Shown here: positions 31,773 to 35,194 of the stretch, one piece after another
Layout of the letters: the number at the start of each line of letters is the position of its first letter
Numbering within the stretch: the first letter of the stretch is position 1
Assembly (NCBI RefSeq): GCF_000429365.1
Contig: NZ_AUBS01000035.1
Coordinates: 1 to 35,194 of the forward strand
DNA: 35,194 nt
DNA from: Pseudodonghicola xiamenensis DSM 18339
GTDB lineage: Bacteria > Pseudomonadota > Alphaproteobacteria > Rhodobacterales > Rhodobacteraceae
Direction of reading: 5' to 3'
Made by a program: the position numbers and the translations under genes
The notes under the pieces: generated by a model
What the model was told of the DNA's origin: nothing
Databases searched by the model: none
Seen by the model: only the letters and a program-made list of their open reading frames with translations

Positions 31773-32114
31773 ACCTGATCTCCGTGCTGTCTGCGGGGAG
31801 CAGCACCACGTCCACCCCATGATTTCGGGGAAGAGGCACAGCGTGCTGGTATCAGTACTTTTACCTGACGATCGGACGACACGCCCTGACCCATGTTAGC
31901 ATGGCTCGCAATGGTGAGCTGACGGGCAAGACCCGAGCGGGTCTGGCATTGGCAGCGTCAGCTTGGCGCCAGACTGATCTGCATCAGCCCGTGCAGGGCG
32001 GAATTTGGGCAGGATCGACGCCAACCGAGGTCTTCTCGGCCGGAGTTGGCGACCCAGATCGTTCTGTGTCTAAACCTGCCGAGATCCCGAGCCACATTTA
32101 TGTAGGAAGCAAAA
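31773..32114. other. 342-bp divergent intergenic region
   Basis: It separates the minus-strand train from the plus-strand pair and should hold both promoters. I could not identify reliable -35/-10 elements. A small inverted repeat AGACCC (31929-31934) / GGGTCT (31939-31944) is present. The minus frame stays open into it (to 31820), but no ribosome site supports an earlier start. Confidence 0.5.
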
Positions 32115-32534
32115 ATGCCCGCACCAGGTATCCTTAATTTCCACGACCCCGCATTGGAGCGGTTTCTCTTCGCCTCCGTCGGCGAAGACCGAAACGGCTC
32201 CAGCGTGACCGTACTCTCTGCGCTTGCCAGGCTGGACCTCGATCCTTGGGACGTGGCCGCCGAGCTTGCGTCTTCAGGCCGTGAAGCTGCTGTCTCGCGC
32301 TTGAGAACGCTGCTGTCACGCTGCAAAGACGTGCCTGCACTTGCGACTGAGAATGGAAAGGTGGCGCGCACCCTTGCTCCTCTCCTTCCGCCTGCCGCAC
32401 CGGCCGCTACGAGTGTAGGCGATGCCGTACATAAGGGCATTGCCTCCTCGCCAGGAACGATCCTGTCAGTAGCGGTCGTGATACTGTTCCTGATCCAGGT
32501 AATACTTTCCGGCACATGGGAGACAGCCGAATGA
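32115..32534 (+). CDS. Unknown protein with C-terminal membrane anchor (139 aa)
   Basis: TAGGA seven bases before the ATG supports the start. The soluble N-terminal part contains SALARLDLDPWDVAAELASS and REAAVSRLRTLLSR, a helical pattern I recognise from small hypothetical proteins of alphaproteobacteria. A Pro/Ala-rich linker leads to a C-terminal hydrophobic segment (GTILSVAVVILFLIQVIL, about 115-132), so it is likely tail-anchored in the inner membrane. Its stop overlaps the next start (ATGA), making a two-gene operon divergent from the large train. Function unknown. Confidence 0.77.
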   Translation: MPAPGILNFHDPALERFLFASVGEDRNGSSVTVLSALARLDLDPWDVAAELASSGREAAVSRLRTLLSRCKDVPALATENGKVARTLAPLLPPAAPAATSVGDAVHKGIASSPGTILSVAVVILFLIQVILSGTWETAE

Positions 32535-32944
32535 CCCTCTCCACGCCGCAAAGCAATCTTCCCGACGATGCCGCAAGTAAGATTAGCAGACCGTCTTCTA
32601 CGGATCAGAAAATTCTCTGGGATATGGAGGAGCGCTTCTGGACAAGTGGCTCCGACAACGCGCGCGCAACCACCGCCAAGGATGCAATCATGATCATTCC
32701 ATATCCTCCGGGTATCCTACAGGGTGATCAAATCTGGCATGGCCTGAAGCGGAGAACCGGCTGGCGGTCCGTGGCGATGGCTGAGCGTAGAACAACGCAA
32801 TGTGGCGACATTGTCATTCTCAGCTACCGTGCCTCTGCTGAGAAACCCGATCTGCCCATCTATGAAGCACTTTGCGCCTCCACCTATCTGAACGATGTGG
32901 GTGGCTGGCTCCGCACGTCTCACCAGCAGACTCCAGTCGACTGA
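32531..32944 (+). CDS. Unknown soluble protein, possible SnoaL/DUF4440-like fold (137 aa)
   Basis: The ATG overlaps the previous stop and has GGGAG eight bases upstream. The core begins DQKILWDMEERFWTSGSDNA. Later segments are PYPPGILQGDQIW, TGWRSVAMAERR and LSYRAS, ending with a WLRTSHQQTPV block. An initial helix with WxMEERFW, a middle strand with a promoter-like turn, and a final WxxxxHQQTP strand resemble NTF2-like proteins of the SnoaL/DUF4440 kind, but this is a pattern judgement only. No signal peptide. Probably co-translated with the membrane-anchored protein upstream. Confidence 0.75.
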   Translation: MTLSTPQSNLPDDAASKISRPSSTDQKILWDMEERFWTSGSDNARATTAKDAIMIIPYPPGILQGDQIWHGLKRRTGWRSVAMAERRTTQCGDIVILSYRASAEKPDLPIYEALCASTYLNDVGGWLRTSHQQTPVD

Positions 32945-33036
32945 GCCGTATGATGAGCCCATAGAGCGGTTCCGTATTTGCCTGAATCAAAGGCCGATTC
33001 CGGATCGGGTTGTTCAGAATATGGTCAAGGTGGCTA

Positions 33037-33053
33037 GCATCGGAGACCGATGC
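33037..33053. repeat. Perfect 7-bp hairpin with AGA loop
   Basis: GCATCGG, loop AGA, CCGATGC. It lies between convergent genes, a position fit for a terminator, but no T-tract follows. Its GG-AGA-CC top is the same as in the hairpin at 4152-4174. Confidence 0.5.
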
Positions 33054-33156
33054 CGTATGCAAACAATTTTCGCGAAAGAGTTAACAGATCGAAGCATCTA
33101 GGGGATAGCCCGTCGTCGAAAATTCCAGTTTAGAGGATTCTGACGTAGTTTAGAGC

Positions 33157-33179
33157 GGTTGCGGGGCAGGATTTAAACC
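33157..33179 (-). other. Short sequence resembling a tRNA 3' end (T-arm and acceptor strand)
   Basis: Read on the minus strand the segment is GGTTTAAATCC followed by TGCCCCGCAACC. It closely resembles the GGTTCAAATCC TACCCCCGCAACC end of bacterial initiator-type tRNAs, apart from a missing C and a few substitutions. The rest of a tRNA (D-arm, matching 5' acceptor strand) is not present, so this is not a functional gene. It could be an attachment-site remnant or chance. Confidence 0.35.
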
Positions 33180-33219
33180 AACGGCCTTCATATTTTCAGT
33201 CCGAATGGGCGTTCTCATT

Positions 33220-34257
33220 TCAATGCGCTCTACCCTGTCCCAACCGCTTCGCCCTCTCCGCCATCCTAACAACTTGCACACTTGCCATCGCCACGGAGCT
33301 CTGCGCGGACGCAGGCGCCTGCACAAGGCCTCTCCCAATCACCTCCCCGCTGGTCAGCGCACCAATCCGCGACCTGCCTTTGACGCCGGCCGTGTTGAAG
33401 ATCCCACGCACGACCCCAGCCGATCCAGCGACAATGGCGGGCGCGGCCGCCACCATCAGGTTGCCCGAAATCCCCCTCACGATCAGAGGTGTCGCCGCGA
33501 CGAAACCTTTTGCCAGAAAGACCATGACGAAGAACGGCACGAGCGATCCGATGTTGGTTGCCGAGTTCGGATCGCCGAGCTGGGCGAGCAGCGAATTCGC
33601 CATGCCGACGACCGTCGAGAACATTGCTGCGATTACGATGGGGTAGAAAGCATAGCTGACCGTCGTCGAGACCCACCTATGGAAAAAGTCTTTGGTCGCA
33701 TCGAAGAGAGACAGAGCGATCATGATCGGAGCGAGGCCAAGCATGAGTGTCAGCATCATCTTGGCGAAAATGAGTACGATGCCGGTCATGAAGCCAAGAA
33801 GGCTCAACAGAACGAGCCCTATGCCGCCCAAGATCGCACCTGTCATCCAGTTCAGGTTGCTGCCGATGGCGTTCAAGTATTGGCTGAACTCTGTAATGAG
33901 ATCATCGAACTCGGCCGCGAAGTATGTGGCCCCCGCCCCTCCGCCGCCGACCGAGGAAATCAGGGCTCCAGCGACATAGTCGAGCCCGCCGATGATGGCA
34001 TTCGCGACCGCGTTGAAGTTGGCCCAGTTGAAGGCGAAGAGCCCTATCAACATCAGCTTGATCAGGTACCAAAAGAAGCTGGCCCCATCCATGCTGCGGA
34101 ATTGGAAGGCCATGTTGATGCAGACGCCGATCAGCGAAAGAGTGGCCATCAGCAGGACGATCGCGCCGACATTGCTTGCCACAGCCCCGAACTGGGACTC
34201 GGCCGCATCGACAAGGAACGCGTCTGCGGTTCCGACCATCCAACTGACGACACCCAC
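33220..34257 (-). CDS. virB6: VirB6, type IV secretion inner-membrane channel protein
   Basis: A 345-aa polytopic protein. Hydrophobic segments fall at about 27-50, 60-80, 140-175, 200-225 and 235-260, and a soluble C-terminal tail is rich in Ala, Gly and Arg. The LMLGLAPIMIALSLFDATKDFFHRWV segment is typical of VirB6/TrbL proteins. VirB6 forms part of the inner-membrane pore and contacts the DNA substrate after the ATPases. The start is GTG (34255-34257), overlapping the stop of the preceding gene by one base, with AAGGGA at eight bases. Its place behind virB11 and a small secreted protein fits alphaproteobacterial virB clusters. Confidence 0.9.
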   Translation of the reverse strand: MGVVSWMVGTADAFLVDAAESQFGAVASNVGAIVLLMATLSLIGVCINMAFQFRSMDGASFFWYLIKLMLIGLFAFNWANFNAVANAIIGGLDYVAGALISSVGGGGAGATYFAAEFDDLITEFSQYLNAIGSNLNWMTGAILGGIGLVLLSLLGFMTGIVLIFAKMMLTLMLGLAPIMIALSLFDATKDFFHRWVSTTVSYAFYPIVIAAMFSTVVGMANSLLAQLGDPNSATNIGSLVPFFVMVFLAKGFVAATPLIVRGISGNLMVAAAPAIVAGSAGVVRGIFNTAGVKGRSRIGALTSGEVIGRGLVQAPASAQSSVAMASVQVVRMAERAKRLGQGRAH

Positions 34258-34676
34258 TACCAGGTCCCTTGCGCTTCGCAGATATCCTGCACTTCACGGG
34301 CGATCTGGTTTTGTTGGTCCCTGAGGGCTAACCGAGCTTGAGTATGTTCCGCCTGAGTACTTGTCGCAAAACGTTCTTCATATTCCGCCGAGGCAACATC
34401 CCATGGTGGGAAGCGGATGTCACAGCCACAATCGCCTGATGACTTGATCGCCTGCCAAGAACGCAATTCATAGAGCCGCATCATGGTTCGAGCCTTGTAG
34501 GCTTCCCGCGGGTCGATTTCGTCCATCCAGGTCGGGCGCGCCGGACGTTCGTTGCAGATCCGGTATTGTTGAGGCGACATATCGACTGTGAGATCGTTTG
34601 AGACCTGAGGCGAAGTCTGCGCCACAAGGGGGCCCGCCAAGGCGGCAAGCATGAGTGCGAGAATTGGTTTTCGCAT
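34257..34676 (-). CDS. Small secreted cysteine-containing protein of the virB cluster (139 aa)
   Basis: A signal peptide (MRKPILALMLAALAGPLVA, likely cleavage before QTS) precedes about 120 periplasmic residues with cysteines in ICNERP, DCGCDIRF and DICEA. AAGGAA at eight bases supports the start at 34676 over an ATG ten codons earlier. It sits between virB11 (16-base gap) and virB6 (overlap), so it is almost certainly part of the same operon. It is not recognisable as VirB5 or VirB7; a periplasmic accessory of the channel is inferred from location and signal peptide. Confidence 0.77.
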   Translation of the reverse strand: MRKPILALMLAALAGPLVAQTSPQVSNDLTVDMSPQQYRICNERPARPTWMDEIDPREAYKARTMMRLYELRSWQAIKSSGDCGCDIRFPPWDVASAEYEERFATSTQAEHTQARLALRDQQNQIAREVQDICEAQGTW

Positions 34677-34692
34677 CTGGGGGGTTCCTTTT

Positions 34693-35194
34693 TTACTCAG
34701 CGGCAACGGAGGGGCTCTTGTTGCCTCTGCCGTCGACCATGTCGAGATTCAAATCGGTGGTTTGACCCGGGAGAAAGAACTCGGTGATTCCGCGCGCGCC
34801 TTCATGGCGGCCTGCCTGAATGATCACGTCGATCGAGCCCTCGATATAATCGATCATGTCGGCATAGGTCATTGGCACATCGGTTTTCAGGGCGGCGATG
34901 GCGAGGCGGCGAACAGCAAGTTGTGGGGTCTCGGCATGCAGCGTGGTCAGCGATCCACCGTGGCCGGTGTTGATTGCCTCGAGAAACGTCATCGCCTCGC
35001 GCCCGCGGACTTCGCCTAGGACGATCCGATCGGGTCGCATGCGAAGCGTTGAGGCCAAGAGCACATCGGCACTGCGGGCATCCGTGTCCCGGTCAGCGAT
35101 CAACGTCACGACATTGGGCTGCTCGGGGTGCAGCTCGGCTGCCTCCTCGATGGTGATGATCCGCTCTTCGGGCGGGATCAGTGAAAGGATCTTG
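34693..35194 (-). CDS. virB11: VirB11, type IV secretion traffic ATPase (partial, runs off the window)
   Basis: The 166 C-terminal residues visible begin at KILSLIPPEERIITIEEAAE, just past the expected Walker A motif, so the N-terminal half and P-loop lie beyond 35194. The Asp box (IITIEEAAEL), Walker B region (RIVLGEVRGREAM) and His box (TGHGGSLTTLHAE) are all present and intact. VirB11 forms a cytosolic hexameric ring that switches the secretion machine between pilus assembly and DNA transfer. The stop lies 16 bases before the next gene. The rest of the virB cluster probably continues to the right. Confidence 0.94.
   Translation of the reverse strand, partial: KILSLIPPEERIITIEEAAELHPEQPNVVTLIADRDTDARSADVLLASTLRMRPDRIVLGEVRGREAMTFLEAINTGHGGSLTTLHAETPQLAVRRLAIAALKTDVPMTYADMIDYIEGSIDVIIQAGRHEGARGITEFFLPGQTTDLNLDMVDGRGNKSPSVAAE

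Larger units (their letters stand above)
32945..33219. other. Intergenic stretch at the right cargo junction
   Basis: This lies between the last plus-strand cargo gene and the virB6 stop, both of which point into it. It holds a 7-bp perfect hairpin (33037-33053) and a short match to a tRNA 3' end (33157-33179). No integrase, no direct repeat of the 9231-9732 sequence and no further gene was seen by eye. Confidence 0.5.

Noticed and set aside
33205..34341. Plus-strand open frame (378 codons) antisense to virB6
   Set aside because: Virtually all charged and His-rich residues, the expected mirror of a hydrophobic membrane protein.
1..35194. CRISPR arrays, rRNA genes and complete tRNA genes
   Set aside because: No regularly spaced repeats or complete RNA gene sequences were seen; only a tRNA 3'-end-like fragment near 33157-33179.

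Overview
The window looks like part of an alphaproteobacterial plasmid or chromid, most likely from the Rhodobacterales. This is inferred from the GC-rich sequence, the VirC/VirD/VirB-type conjugation genes, the cyclic beta-1,2-glucan synthase, and several small proteins of kinds I associate with this class. No database search was possible, so family names rest on motifs and gene order.

Left part (1-9230). A nonsense-mutated IS5-family element runs in from the left edge and ends 12 bases from the 3' end of a Fic AMP-transferase gene. The fic gene has a perfect 9-bp inverted repeat around its ribosome binding site. Upstream of it on the minus strand are a 79-aa unknown, a VirC2-like DNA-binding protein with a TTG start, and a VirC1/ParA-like ATPase. 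A 552-bp non-coding stretch with four strong inverted repeats follows and is the best oriT candidate. Divergently on the plus strand lie a MobC/VirD1-like accessory protein, a VirD2-family relaxase and the VirD4 coupling protein, with overlapping ends. Together these form the DNA-processing half of a conjugation system.

Middle part (9231-33219), about 24 kb of cargo. Plus strand: a 43-aa lysine-rich protein, a 2874-aa NdvB/ChvB-type cyclic glucan synthase, a transglutaminase-like protein and an SLC13-type transporter. After a minus-strand Crp/Fnr regulator come a small conserved protein, a fatty acid desaturase and an NhaA antiporter with a candidate structured RNA leader. A long minus-strand gene train (31772 down to 25442) encodes two related small proteins, small unknowns, a secreted protein of seven two-cysteine repeats, a second transglutaminase-like protein lacking the usual catalytic histidine, HflK, HflC, a coiled-coil protein and a zinc-ribbon protein. 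A divergent plus-strand pair (32115-32944) completes the cargo. Periplasmic glucan, membrane lipid desaturation, cation exchange and membrane-protease control suggest a transferable envelope, osmotic and ionic stress island. That reading is inference.

Right part (33220-35194), minus strand: the 3' part of virB11, a secreted cysteine-containing protein and virB6. These belong to the mating-pair-formation half of the type IV secretion system, so the cargo separates the two halves. A short match to a tRNA 3' end lies just downstream of virB6 and may mark an old recombination point.
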